The translations under genes and the position numbers were made by a program. 64,000 nucleotides of DNA, taken from contig JAJYOU010000005.1 of assembly GCA_021795965.1 (NCBI GenBank), forward strand, positions 32,394 through 96,393. Reading direction: 5' to 3'. Shown piece after piece: positions 34,467 to 43,216 of this stretch; positions within the stretch are counted from its first letter, which is position 1, and each line of letters begins with the position of its first letter. The notes beneath the pieces are model-generated. The model was not told the origin of the DNA and searched no databases. It saw nothing but the letters and a program-made list of their open reading frames with translations. Source of the DNA: Chloroflexota bacterium. Its GTDB lineage: Bacteria; Chloroflexota; Anaerolineae; Anaerolineales; Villigracilaceae.

Positions 34467-35264
34467 TCAAGGTTTGTCATTAAAGAATGACTCCAAAATC
34501 CCAATAAAAGATTCCGGCTGTTCAGCGTGAATGCTGTGCCCCGCATTTGGAACGCTGACCGCCTTTGCTTGTGGAATCTTTGCCGCAGAAGAAGTCAGCC
34601 CGGCTGCATATTTCAGATCCAACTCTCCAGCCAGCAGGAGAACCTCCATTTTTAAATCCCCCAGCCGGTCTCCGAGCCAGGGCTGCCTGCCGGGGCTCAT
34701 TTCAGAAATCACCCTCGCCATCCAGGCTGCCGAATTTTGCATACGGGAGGATTTTAACCTGGCAGAAAGTTCGGGCTGACGGCGCAGTGAGCTGAACAAG
34801 GGCTGGCTGTACCAGTCATCGACAAATAAACCCAACCCGCCGCTGAGGATCTTTTCCGCCCGGCGCTGGTCAAGCAAAGCGCGCTCAGCTCGCTGTTCAG
34901 GATCCTTGATGCCTGGGCTGGTCGATTCGAGCACCAGCCGTTTGACCCGCTCAGGATATTTCAGCGCAAAATACAGGGCGACTCTGCCTCCCAGCGAGTA
35001 GCCCACCAGGTCCACCGCTTGCGGAGGCAGCGTCCGGGCTAATCCGTCTGAAAATAAATCGTAATCCAGGACTTCATCCGCGCGAATTTCGGTATTCTGT
35101 CCATGCCCGGGTAAATCGGGCAGAATGCAGGAAAAGTCTCCCGAAAAAGACTCTGCAACCGGCAGCCAATCGGCTCCACTTCCCAGGAATCCGTGCAGGA
35201 AAACCAGGCCTGGTTTGGATTGGTTTCCAATTTGCTTGCATGGGAACGGAGGAATGTTTCTCAT
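34467..35264 (-). CDS. menH: 2-succinyl-6-hydroxy-2,4-cyclohexadiene-1-carboxylate synthase (MenH)
   Basis: A 265-aa alpha/beta hydrolase. It removes pyruvate from the MenD product in menaquinone synthesis. Seen: the oxyanion-side motif HGFLGSGADW (about 25-34), the nucleophile elbow VGYSLGGRVAL with its Ser (about residue 93), AGELDLKY with the acid residue, and the catalytic His in NAGHSIHAEQPE near the C-terminus. G-F-L-G-S and the GYS-GGR pattern are characteristic of MenH. It is the last gene of the tetR-men operon, 39 bp after menE. Context makes the assignment firm over other hydrolases. Confidence 0.92.
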   Translation of the reverse strand: MRNIPPFPCKQIGNQSKPGLVFLHGFLGSGADWLPVAESFSGDFSCILPDLPGHGQNTEIRADEVLDYDLFSDGLARTLPPQAVDLVGYSLGGRVALYFALKYPERVKRLVLESTSPGIKDPEQRAERALLDQRRAEKILSGGLGLFVDDWYSQPLFSSLRRQPELSARLKSSRMQNSAAWMARVISEMSPGRQPWLGDRLGDLKMEVLLLAGELDLKYAAGLTSSAAKIPQAKAVSVPNAGHSIHAEQPESFIGILESFFNDKP

Positions 35265-35303
35265 GGAATCTTCTGTGTGATCTCCCCTGCCGGGAAAACT
35301 GAC

Positions 35304-36812
35304 TCAGTCAGGATTCTCCAAATCTACTGCACGAATCGCAGCGAAATGTTTTTGCACTTCGCCTCGCTGGATTTTCCCGGAAGCAGTCTGCGGAATTTCA
35401 GCCACGATCCGAATTTGACGCGGTAGTTTATAACCTGCCAGTCGTCCGCGGCAAAAATTCTCCAGTTCTTCTGCCTGGAGATTCTGTCCGGTCTGCAACA
35501 CCACTTCCGCTGCCACAGCCTGCCCCCAGGTTGGATCTTCCACCCCCACCACGCAAACCTCGCGCACCGCCGGGTGCCCCAGCAGAACCCGTTCCACCTC
35601 GGCTGGATAGATATTTTCACCACCCGAGATGATCAAATCTGAGCGGCGGGTCAGGACCCACAAATCGCCTTCCGGATCCAGGTAACCCAGGTCCCCGCTA
35701 TGGAGAGAGCCGTTTTTGAGAATCTTTGTGGTTGCCTCCGGCTCTCCATCGTACTCCCGCATCAGGGTTGGACCGTGCACCACTATTTCACCAGTCGCCC
35801 CGGCAGGCAGGTTTTCTCCCAGTTCATTCTCTATTGTGATGCGGTTGAAGAGCAAAGGCGTTCCCGCACAGCCGGGTTTGGTACGGGTTAACTCGGGGGT
35901 TGCGGTCACCACCTGTGAGGCAGTCTCGGTCATTCCGTAGGTCTGGGCAACCGGCAGATGGAGAGCGTGCGCCCGCTCCAAAAGGTTGGAGGAAGCAGCT
36001 GCCCCTCCCAGCAGGATCAGGCGCAGCGATTTTCCCCACTGCCCGGGGTCTGTCTGCACCTGCAAACCATCCAGGATCCTCTGCAGCATGGTCGGCACGA
36101 GCGAGACCAGCGTAATATTAAATTGGTCCACATCCGCAATCAGGGAATTTGCATCAAAATTAGTCTTCGAAGGAAGCACCACAGCCGTGCCGTACAGGCA
36201 GCAGCGCAGGGGAATTGCCAGTCCGCCGACGTGATAAAGCGGGATGGTCAGGAGCCAGCGGTCGTTGGGAACCGCCCCCTGCCTGAACGCGGAAGCGATC
36301 GCACTCCAGAAATGGTTGCCCAGGGTTTGGACTGCTCCCTTTGGGAAGCCCGTCGTGCCCGAAGTATGGATGATCGCCAGGTCAGAATCCAGGTCTATCG
36401 CGCGCAACGGTACATCCACGGCGGCAGGTAAACCTTGCAGGTCAAGCGCCCTGCAGCCCGGCAGCTGGATGACTTCCGCTTTTTCACGGGTATGCTCATC
36501 AAATATCAACCAGCTGCAGCGGCTGTGTTCAATCTGCCAGGTTATCTCTTCCCGGGTCAGTCTCAGGTTAACCGGAACGATCACCACGCCCAGCCGGATC
36601 AGGGCGTGGATCAGCATGACAAAACGGGGCTGATTGGGAAGCAGAACCGCCGCGCGCTGCCCGGACAGCAAACCGGCAGCGGCGAGCTGACCGGAAAGCT
36701 GCTGCACTTGCGCGTTAAGTTCAGCGTAGGTCCAGGTCTGCTCACGCCAGATCATTGCCTCGTGGGTGGGAGATGCGTTTGCCTGTTGGGAAAGCCAGTC
36801 AGATGGGAACAT
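35304..36812 (-). CDS. menE: o-succinylbenzoate-CoA ligase (MenE)
   Basis: A 502-aa acyl-adenylate enzyme that activates o-succinylbenzoate with ATP and CoA. Motifs in order: the P-loop-like IIHTSGTTGFPKGAVQT (about 148-164), VAQTYGMTETASQV, LHSGDLGYLDPEGDLWV, RRSDLIISGGENIYPAEVE and the C-terminal Lys region QTASGKIQRGE. The family alone does not define the acid used, but its place between menB and menH does. It lies 35 bp after the menB stop. Confidence 0.93.
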   Translation of the reverse strand: MFPSDWLSQQANASPTHEAMIWREQTWTYAELNAQVQQLSGQLAAAGLLSGQRAAVLLPNQPRFVMLIHALIRLGVVIVPVNLRLTREEITWQIEHSRCSWLIFDEHTREKAEVIQLPGCRALDLQGLPAAVDVPLRAIDLDSDLAIIHTSGTTGFPKGAVQTLGNHFWSAIASAFRQGAVPNDRWLLTIPLYHVGGLAIPLRCCLYGTAVVLPSKTNFDANSLIADVDQFNITLVSLVPTMLQRILDGLQVQTDPGQWGKSLRLILLGGAAASSNLLERAHALHLPVAQTYGMTETASQVVTATPELTRTKPGCAGTPLLFNRITIENELGENLPAGATGEIVVHGPTLMREYDGEPEATTKILKNGSLHSGDLGYLDPEGDLWVLTRRSDLIISGGENIYPAEVERVLLGHPAVREVCVVGVEDPTWGQAVAAEVVLQTGQNLQAEELENFCRGRLAGYKLPRQIRIVAEIPQTASGKIQRGEVQKHFAAIRAVDLENPD

Positions 36813-36847
36813 GATGGGTTATTTATTCATTAAAAATAGCGGGTGGG

Positions 36848-37681
36848 TTATGGACGACGCGGATAATCCTTGTAGCGCGGTTTGCGTTTTTCCAGGAAGG
36901 CTTCCTTCCCCTCGCGCCCTTCTTCAGACATATAGAACAGCATGGTCGCGTCTCCCGCCAGCACCTGCAGCCCGGTCTGTCCATCCATGTCGGCGTTCAT
37001 GGCGGCTTTCAAAAAGCGGATTGCGAGCGGACTTTTCTCCAATATTTCCTGCGCCCATTGAACGCCCTCGTTTTCGAGCTGATCGAGTGGGACGACCTTG
37101 TTGACCAGTCCCATCGCCAGGGCTTCCTCCGCGCTGTACTGCCGGCACAGGTACCAGATTTCCCGCGCCTTCTTCTGTCCAACAATGCGCGCCAGGGTGG
37201 CAGAGCCATACCCGGCGTCGAAGCTGCCAACCTGCGGTCCGGTTTGACCAAAGACGGCATTCTCCGCGGCAATCGTCAGGTCGCAAATCACGTGCAGGAC
37301 ATGCCCGCCGCCGATGGCGTAACCTGCCACGAGGGCGATGACCGGCTTGGGCATGGTGCGGATGATGCGCTGGAGTTCGAGCACATTCAAACGCGGAGTC
37401 TCATAGCCGCCCTCATAACCCCCGTGCCCTCTGACCGACTGGTCGCCTCCGGAACAGAATGCCCACTTGCCATCCTTGGGCGAAGGACCATTGCCGGTCA
37501 GGAGCACGACTCCAATTTTTGTATCCATCCAGGCATCTTTGAATGCTTCAATCATTTCATCGATGGTTTGAGGTCTGAAAGCATTCCGTTTTTCTGGGCG
37601 GTTGAATGCAATTCGCGCCATGCCATCGGCTTTTTGGTAGGTTATATCTGCATATTTTTTACCATCAATCCAATTTGTCAT
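36848..37681 (-). CDS. menB: 1,4-dihydroxy-2-naphthoyl-CoA synthase (MenB)
   Basis: A 277-aa crotonase-fold enzyme that closes the naphthoquinone ring from o-succinylbenzoyl-CoA. The start at 37681 ([17 protein letters not shown]) is the family start; the frame opens further upstream, but that part overlaps menD. Motifs: [13 protein letters not shown], the MenB-specific [37 protein letters not shown] and [16 protein letters not shown], plus the C-terminal [10 protein letters not shown] seen in all MenB. Its start lies 17 bp inside the menD end, so the two are translationally coupled. Confidence 0.97.
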   Translation of the reverse strand: MTNWIDGKKYADITYQKADGMARIAFNRPEKRNAFRPQTIDEMIEAFKDAWMDTKIGVVLLTGNGPSPKDGKWAFCSGGDQSVRGHGGYEGGYETPRLNVLELQRIIRTMPKPVIALVAGYAIGGGHVLHVICDLTIAAENAVFGQTGPQVGSFDAGYGSATLARIVGQKKAREIWYLCRQYSAEEALAMGLVNKVVPLDQLENEGVQWAQEILEKSPLAIRFLKAAMNADMDGQTGLQVLAGDATMLFYMSEEGREGKEAFLEKRKPRYKDYPRRP

Positions 37682-39440
37682 GATTACTCCAAAATATTTC
37701 GCCGGTCCGTTTAATGATTGCCCGGCGGGCTTTTTCGCCTGCCGCAGAATCGGTGCGAACCTGCAGAATGGTCTTGCCGCGCTTGGCGGCGGCTGCGCTG
37801 ACTGCGCTCCCCAGCCTGTGGATGCCTTCGAGAGCTTGAAATTCCACCCCGTACATTTCAGCCGCAGGGGCAAAATCCAGTCCGTGCGGCGTGAGAAATA
37901 ATTCGGTAAAAGGCGGGTCAAATTGGGCTGCGGGCAGCCGCTGAAAAATACCGCCGCCGTCATTATGGATCAAGACGATGGTGGCACGGACGTCACTGCG
38001 CTTGAATGCCAGCAGACCATTCATGTCGTGGTAGAACGACAGGTCCCCGCAGACCAGCACGAGCGGTTTATGAGAGGCGGCGGCTGCCCCCAGGGCGGAG
38101 GAAATCGTCCCGTCGATGCCGCTCGCGCCGCGATTGCCCAGGATGCGCACTCGTTTCGAAACTGGGCGCGCGAACTGGTCCAGGTGGCGGATGGGCAGAC
38201 TGTTGGCGATGAACAAAATAGAGTCATCCGGCATCCCGTCCATCACTTCAGCCAGGGCGGCGCCTTCAAAGGTCGATCCAGTTTCATCCAATGCCTGCCA
38301 GGCTGCCGCTTCAGCCTGCAACCAGGGGTTCCTGTCAGGAACCCTGTTTTTGAGCTGCAGCCTGTGACTGCACTGCAAAACGACGCTCAGCGCGTCCCCC
38401 TTGATGAATTCATCCATCAGCGCCATATCGTCCATCCAGCGGTTGGAATCGCCAATCGCCACCTGGTAGGATTTTATTTTCGCCAGGTAAGTCATCAGCG
38501 CGGCTGAGGTTGGTAAATCCCCAAAACGCAGGACCAGTTCGGGATTGGGCAGCGTTTTTAAAATTTCCCCGGATGAGAGAAAGGTATCGTACCCGCCCAG
38601 GATCAGGCGATTGCGTGGTCCAAAACGCAGGTTGGAGAGGGGATCAGCCAGGATGGGGAAACCCGTCAGACCGGCTAACGCCGTCAGGGCAGCGGGAAAT
38701 TTGCCCCCCGGGCAGCGCAGACCGCACACGATCAGACCGCTTTTTGCGGACTGGATGCGTTCCTGCAAACGGGAAACCACGCCCCGTTCCGCAAAACGCT
38801 CGGGCAGTGAAATTCGCGTCCAGGGAGATCCTTCCGGGCGACCCGGGATATTCAGGTTTTCAGTTTGATCTTCAGGAACCAGGACTGGTTCAAGCGGTTT
38901 GCGAAATGGAAAATTGAGATGGACGGGTCCCGGAGCCTCATTCAAACCAAGCGAAACAGCCATGGCACGGTCTGCGATGGTGCGCAGTGCCGCAAGCAGT
39001 TCCTGGCTTGGACGGGCTTCAGGCGTGGGCATCTGCATGAACCAGCGCGCATAATTGCCATATATCTTGACCTGGTCCACCACCTGGTTGGAGCCGCTAT
39101 CGTAAAGTTCCGGCGGGCGGTCGGCAGTCAGGACCAGCATCGGGATTTCGTTCTGGCTGGCTTCCACAATCGCCGGGAAGAAATTCGCGGCAGCAGTTCC
39201 GGAGGTGCAGACCAGCGCCGCCGGCTTGCCGGCAGCCTGAGCCAGCCCAAGGGCAAAAAAAGCCGCGCTACGTTCGTCGATCAGGGAGTGAATGCGGATT
39301 TCTGAGCGCTGCGAGAATGCAAAGGTTAAGGGGGTGGAGCGCGAACCCGGCGCGATGACTGCATCCGTCAGCCCGGCGCGGATCAATTCGTCCACAAAAA
39401 CGCCTGCCCAGAGTGCGTTTCGATTGGGATAGGCTGGCAT
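37665..39440 (-). CDS. menD: SEPHCHC synthase (MenD)
   Basis: A 591-aa thiamine-diphosphate enzyme that joins 2-oxoglutarate to isochorismate. The N-terminus has [15 protein letters not shown]. The active-site Glu lies in [18 protein letters not shown]. The ThDP/Mg site is [20 protein letters not shown] (about 435-455) with [15 protein letters not shown] and [11 protein letters not shown]. Length and motif order are normal for MenD. It is flanked by menF, whose stop lies 2 bp upstream, and by overlapping menB, so the operon order is clear. Confidence 0.97.
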   Translation of the reverse strand: MPAYPNRNALWAGVFVDELIRAGLTDAVIAPGSRSTPLTFAFSQRSEIRIHSLIDERSAAFFALGLAQAAGKPAALVCTSGTAAANFFPAIVEASQNEIPMLVLTADRPPELYDSGSNQVVDQVKIYGNYARWFMQMPTPEARPSQELLAALRTIADRAMAVSLGLNEAPGPVHLNFPFRKPLEPVLVPEDQTENLNIPGRPEGSPWTRISLPERFAERGVVSRLQERIQSAKSGLIVCGLRCPGGKFPAALTALAGLTGFPILADPLSNLRFGPRNRLILGGYDTFLSSGEILKTLPNPELVLRFGDLPTSAALMTYLAKIKSYQVAIGDSNRWMDDMALMDEFIKGDALSVVLQCSHRLQLKNRVPDRNPWLQAEAAAWQALDETGSTFEGAALAEVMDGMPDDSILFIANSLPIRHLDQFARPVSKRVRILGNRGASGIDGTISSALGAAAASHKPLVLVCGDLSFYHDMNGLLAFKRSDVRATIVLIHNDGGGIFQRLPAAQFDPPFTELFLTPHGLDFAPAAEMYGVEFQALEGIHRLGSAVSAAAAKRGKTILQVRTDSAAGEKARRAIIKRTGEIFWSNHDKLD

Positions 39441-39442
39441 GG

Positions 39443-40777
39443 CTATTTTTCATCACATCCTGCCAGGATTGGCACCTGGCGTTTGAGCTGGATTCCGCTG
39501 GCAGCCAGAGCATCCATCAAGGGTTTAAATTTCAGCTCAATTTCCTTCCACTCCTCGCGCGGATTGGATCCTTCAACAATGCCTGCCCCGGCGTAGAGCA
39601 GGGCTTGGTTTCCTGTCAGCAGGGCGGAACGGATCGCAACCGCGAAAGTTCCATCGCCATGCTCATCCAGCCAGCCAACCGGACCGCCGTACCAACCGCG
39701 CCGGGTGGATTCGTGTTTTGCAATGAAATCCAGCGCAAGCTTGCGGGGAATACCGCCCAGTGCGGGAGTGGGATGCAGCACTTCCACCACATCAACCACA
39801 CTCCTGCCGGGGTTCAATTTTCCGCTCACAGGAGTTTCGAGATGTTGAATATTCGCCAGCCGGCGAATTCCCGGGCTCGCAGGAATTTTCAAATTCGAAG
39901 TAACCGGTTCGAGACCGGCGCGGATCGCCCTAACGACGATTTCCTGTTCAGATCGATCTTTGGCGCTGTGCAGTAATTCCTCAGCCAGCAGGTTGTCCTC
40001 CGTGTCGGAATTTCCCCGCCCGATGGAACCTGCCATGGCAACGCTGAACATTTCGCGATTCGAAACACGGGCGATCAGTTCGGGCGTCGCACCCAGGAAA
40101 GTCTCATGCGCGCGGGGCGAAAACAGGAAGCGGTAAGTATTTGGATAATTTTGATCAAGCTTCTTCAGGGCGGGCAGGGGGTTGAGATCCCCGTCAAATT
40201 CAGCACTGCGCGCCCGCGAGAGCACGACCTTGCTGAGTTTTCCGGCGCGAATATCCCTGACCGCGCTCTCGATCATCTCCTGCCAATCCTCAAAACTGAT
40301 CTCATCATTCAAGTTTTGCAGCGCGGCGGCGGGTAAACCCCAAACCCGCCGCACGGAGGATGCTTCCTTTTCGAGGGTCTCGAGAGTCAAACCGGGTCCG
40401 GTGGGGCGGCAAATGGTCAACCAGGTTTCATTCCCGCTGCGGTTGATCTGCAGGCGGGGCAGGATAAATTCCGCCTCGGAAAAACCGTTCCAGGCTGGCG
40501 AAAGAGAATCCGGGGTAAAGGAAAAACCGCCGAAGAGGCGTTTTGAGACCGGCGCTGAATTTAAGTCCTCAACCTGGCTCAACAATTCTTCCGCGTCCCG
40601 CTTAATCTCCTGGAACCGCCCGGTCCCCCCTGCCTTCAGGCTGGCAATGATGCCGCGTCCAGACCAGGCGTTTGCACTCCCAGGTTCAGCCCAGTAAAAA
40701 CAGGGCTCAGCCAGAGAGAGAAGATCGAATGCGTTCAAATCAGGTCGCCGCTGATGATATCGATAAAATTTTGGCAT
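39443..40777 (-). CDS. menF: isochorismate synthase (MenF)
   Basis: Starting at 40777 (MPKFYRYHQRRPDLNAF), behind an AGAGGA ribosome site, the protein has 444 aa. The frame extends upstream but that part overlaps the tetR gene. The chorismate-binding domain shows LSKVVLSRARSAEF, FLGATPELIARV, AGSIGRG, SAKDRSEQEIVV, LHPTPALGGIPR and the final YGGPVGWLDEHGDG with AIRSALL. It converts chorismate to isochorismate, the first committed step to menaquinone. It lies 22 bp after tetR. Salicylate or anthranilate synthase are less likely given menD next door. Confidence 0.93.
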   Translation of the reverse strand: MPKFYRYHQRRPDLNAFDLLSLAEPCFYWAEPGSANAWSGRGIIASLKAGGTGRFQEIKRDAEELLSQVEDLNSAPVSKRLFGGFSFTPDSLSPAWNGFSEAEFILPRLQINRSGNETWLTICRPTGPGLTLETLEKEASSVRRVWGLPAAALQNLNDEISFEDWQEMIESAVRDIRAGKLSKVVLSRARSAEFDGDLNPLPALKKLDQNYPNTYRFLFSPRAHETFLGATPELIARVSNREMFSVAMAGSIGRGNSDTEDNLLAEELLHSAKDRSEQEIVVRAIRAGLEPVTSNLKIPASPGIRRLANIQHLETPVSGKLNPGRSVVDVVEVLHPTPALGGIPRKLALDFIAKHESTRRGWYGGPVGWLDEHGDGTFAVAIRSALLTGNQALLYAGAGIVEGSNPREEWKEIELKFKPLMDALAASGIQLKRQVPILAGCDEK

Positions 40778-40799
40778 TGTTCCTCTTGAATTTACTGCT

Positions 40800-41408
40800 T
40801 CACCGGCAGATTTGTTCAATCTTTTCATCTGAAACACCGATACTGCGCAGCAGCATGGTCTGCAGGGTGGGCAGCATCCGCTCTGGGGATAGTTGACTCG
40901 TGGAGACCCAGCGCATGACAATATCGTAGATGGCACCCATCCAGATCTGCGCAGCCATTTCCGCATCCAGGGCAGGAATTTCACCTTCAATCACCGCCTG
41001 CTCAATTTGGCTTTGGATCAAGGCTGCGAAGCGATCCTTGATCTGTTCGCGCTTCACTTCAAAATCCTGTCCCAGCCCGACCGCCTGGATCAGGAGGATC
41101 TTCGCCAGCGCCTGGTGGCTGCCGAAAGTGTCCAGGCAGACTACCAGAGCCCGGTGAACCCGTTCAATCCCGCTCGATTCGGTTTCCAGAACCTGGAGGA
41201 GCCGTTTTTCGAGCAGGTTGGCAAATTTATCCACAATCCCAAAGAATATTTCTTCCTTGCTCGGAAAATGAAAATAAATCGAACCCTTGGATGAGTGAGA
41301 CATTTCGACGATATCGTCCATGCGTGTATCATGGTAGCCTTTGCTGGCAAAAACCTCGATCGCTGCGTCCAGGATACGCTCGCGGGTGGAGGGTGATTTT
41401 TCTTCCAT
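40800..41408 (-). CDS. TetR/AcrR-family regulator heading the men operon
   Basis: A 202-aa protein with the TetR helix-turn-helix at the N-terminus: TRERILDAAIEVFASKGYHD, TRMDDIVEMSHSSKGSIYFH and FPSKEEIFFGIV. The C-terminal ligand domain is helical (about 60-200) with no recognisable ligand signature. Because it is the first gene of tetR-menF-menD-menB-menE-menH and carries a palindrome at its own promoter, it probably autorepresses and thereby controls menaquinone synthesis. Similar TetR proteins elsewhere bind acyl-CoA, so an acyl-CoA or quinone-related ligand is conceivable. Confidence 0.9.
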   Translation of the reverse strand: MEEKSPSTRERILDAAIEVFASKGYHDTRMDDIVEMSHSSKGSIYFHFPSKEEIFFGIVDKFANLLEKRLLQVLETESSGIERVHRALVVCLDTFGSHQALAKILLIQAVGLGQDFEVKREQIKDRFAALIQSQIEQAVIEGEIPALDAEMAAQIWMGAIYDIVMRWVSTSQLSPERMLPTLQTMLLRSIGVSDEKIEQICR

Positions 41409-41425
41409 GTGTCATCTCCTCATAA

Positions 41426-41450
41426 ACCGACCGGTCAGTCTACTATTATA
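41426..41450 (-). promoter_or_regulatory. promoter and TetR operator of the tetR-men operon
   Basis: On the minus strand a perfect TATAAT (41445-41450) is followed by ACTGACCGGTCGGT (41426-41439), a near-perfect palindrome around GACCGGTC that would cover the transcription start. It lies 18 bp before the tetR start, with a GAGGAGAT ribosome site between. No good -35 box is seen. The position fits autorepression. Confidence 0.6.
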
Positions 41451-41627
41451 CTATTCTCCAACCAAAATAATCCTTCTCCCGCGAAGGTCTCATCCAATTA
41501 TTAAAAAACTATTTTGCCTGTCGTTCTGTATTTCCCCTGCTGAAAGAATGGGAAAATCCCCCGTTCTGAAGGCGCCGCGCAAAACAGCCGTGAGAAAAAA
41601 ATCACTGAAACTTGATGATTTAAAAAA

Positions 41628-43064
41628 TTACTTGATTAAATTTCCCGGCTGCATGCCGGTGTTATCAGTCAGGATATTTATCCCGTAATATTTGCTCATG
41701 CAGCTGTTCACCCAAAACCTGGGGTTATCACCCGGGTCGTTCAATCCAGCCCAATTTCTGACGGAATGAATCGTTATGCCTGGCTGCCTGGCTGACCGGG
41801 CTGCCAGGATCTGCTCCTGAGTTGAATCCCACTCCCCGGCATAACTTGAGAGAAGAGGCTCATAGGCGGAAACCTTGAGGATATTCGCGCTGATTCCAGC
41901 CAGCAGCAGCAGGATGGCGGCAGTGTAAAGCCCTTGCGAGATTTTCCTGTCGAATCCCCGGGAAGCGGAGAAATTCGATCCAAGGATGAAGCTCGCAGCG
42001 GAAAAGCTGACCACCAGCGAAAAGTCCACCAGGATTAGTGCCCGGGTCGGGGGGAAACCCATCAGCCCATAAGCTGCCGGAGGGAAGAAACCGAATCCGA
42101 AGAGCAAGCCGCCCAGAATAAACCAAAGGGCTGAACGGGCTGGCAGCGCTTTAACCTGAAGCTTCAGTCCAAACCAGGCTGATAAAAGGAAAACGCCGCA
42201 CAGGCTGAGCCAGGTTGTCCAGGAACTGAACAGTCCCGCCAGGAAGCTTTGGTACCCTCGCAGGGATAAGCTTAATATTTCCACCAGCCCAGGCGAAGAC
42301 GGGGAAAGTGCCTGCCGGAAAGTGTTGCCCGGCGCGAAGACCATCACCAGCAAACCCGCCAGGGCGCCCAGCGCGGTTGCAATCGAAGCCCGGGAAAATG
42401 AACCGACTGTTTTCTCCCTGCTGCGCCAGCCCTCGATGAATGCCAGTAAAAACCAGAATATCACCAGGACCGGAGTCAGGGTCTCGCTAAAGCCTGCCGT
42501 CAGGAAGGAAAGCCCAGCCATGGAAAGCAGGAGGAGCAAATTTCTTTTTTGCCCCCAGCCCCTCAGCCTGACCAGGCGATAAAGGGCAATTTCAAACGTA
42601 AAAACCACCAGGGATTGGGTGTAAGCCCGCAGCCCTCCCCACCAGAAAAGTGACTGCGAAATATTCGGGCTCGCCAGCAAAACCACGCTGATCATTACGC
42701 AAGCCAGGCTGAAAGCACTCCAAACCCGCACCCACTGACCGCTTGATTCCGGAATAAACAAATAAACTGCCCAAATGGTCACGCCCAGCCAGGCGACCAG
42801 GGTTAACGGGACTGCAATGGAGACCAGCCCCGGGAAGGCGGAGAGCACCCAATCAAAGATACTGTTTGTGTACCTGCCGTTCCAGTTGGAATACCAGAAC
42901 CAGATGGAGCGCAGGAATCCCAGGTTTCTGCCAATGTAGACCGAACAATAATCATCGGAAATAAGCCGGGAGAAGCTGCCCAAATACCCCAGCAAACCAA
43001 GGTAGAAAAAAGCTGGCAGCCCTGCAGGCGCAACCATTAACAGAGTGCTCAGTCGTCTGGACAT
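41628..43064 (-). CDS. polytopic membrane protein, DUF6056/glycosyltransferase-like
   Basis: A 478-aa protein starting at 43064 (MSRRLSTLLMVAPAG) behind GGAAG; a GTG 12 bp upstream is an alternative. It has about ten to eleven membrane helices. The first loop holds RLISDDYCSVYIG and FWYSNWNGRYTNSI: the Asp-Asp pair after helix 1 is the typical catalytic position in GT-C glycosyltransferases, and the W-NGRY block is seen in DUF6056-type proteins. The C-terminal 70 residues are soluble and outside. It probably transfers a lipid-linked sugar to an envelope polymer, but neither donor nor acceptor is known. It is single, after the men operon. Confidence 0.68.
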   Translation of the reverse strand: MSRRLSTLLMVAPAGLPAFFYLGLLGYLGSFSRLISDDYCSVYIGRNLGFLRSIWFWYSNWNGRYTNSIFDWVLSAFPGLVSIAVPLTLVAWLGVTIWAVYLFIPESSGQWVRVWSAFSLACVMISVVLLASPNISQSLFWWGGLRAYTQSLVVFTFEIALYRLVRLRGWGQKRNLLLLLSMAGLSFLTAGFSETLTPVLVIFWFLLAFIEGWRSREKTVGSFSRASIATALGALAGLLVMVFAPGNTFRQALSPSSPGLVEILSLSLRGYQSFLAGLFSSWTTWLSLCGVFLLSAWFGLKLQVKALPARSALWFILGGLLFGFGFFPPAAYGLMGFPPTRALILVDFSLVVSFSAASFILGSNFSASRGFDRKISQGLYTAAILLLLAGISANILKVSAYEPLLSSYAGEWDSTQEQILAARSARQPGITIHSVRNWAGLNDPGDNPRFWVNSCMSKYYGINILTDNTGMQPGNLIK

Positions 43065-43216
43065 GAATTCTTCCACAGGAAACCAGGGGGATTTGACATT
43101 TTATTCAATGCTTCCGGCGTTTGACCGGGAAATAAATTTTGTGATTCAACCTGGATCAGCGCGGGAAAAATACCCAGCCAGGACAGGTAAATTTTACGCG
43201 CATTTCAGGCTGCGTG

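Noticed and set aside
34358..34480. A 40-codon minus-strand frame starting inside the menH end (MTNLDPLRIQFLAQPAVF...)
   Set aside because: It has no ribosome site of its own and no family feature; overlap with menH and the hairpin region make a chance frame more likely.
37682..37963. Upstream extension of the menB frame by 94 codons
   Set aside because: It overlaps menD in another frame and is not part of the MenB family; the internal ATG at 37681 matches the family start.
40778..40990. Upstream extension of the menF frame
   Set aside because: It overlaps the tetR coding region and its composition (Cys/Pro-rich) is unlike the enzyme; an AGAGGA site supports 40777.
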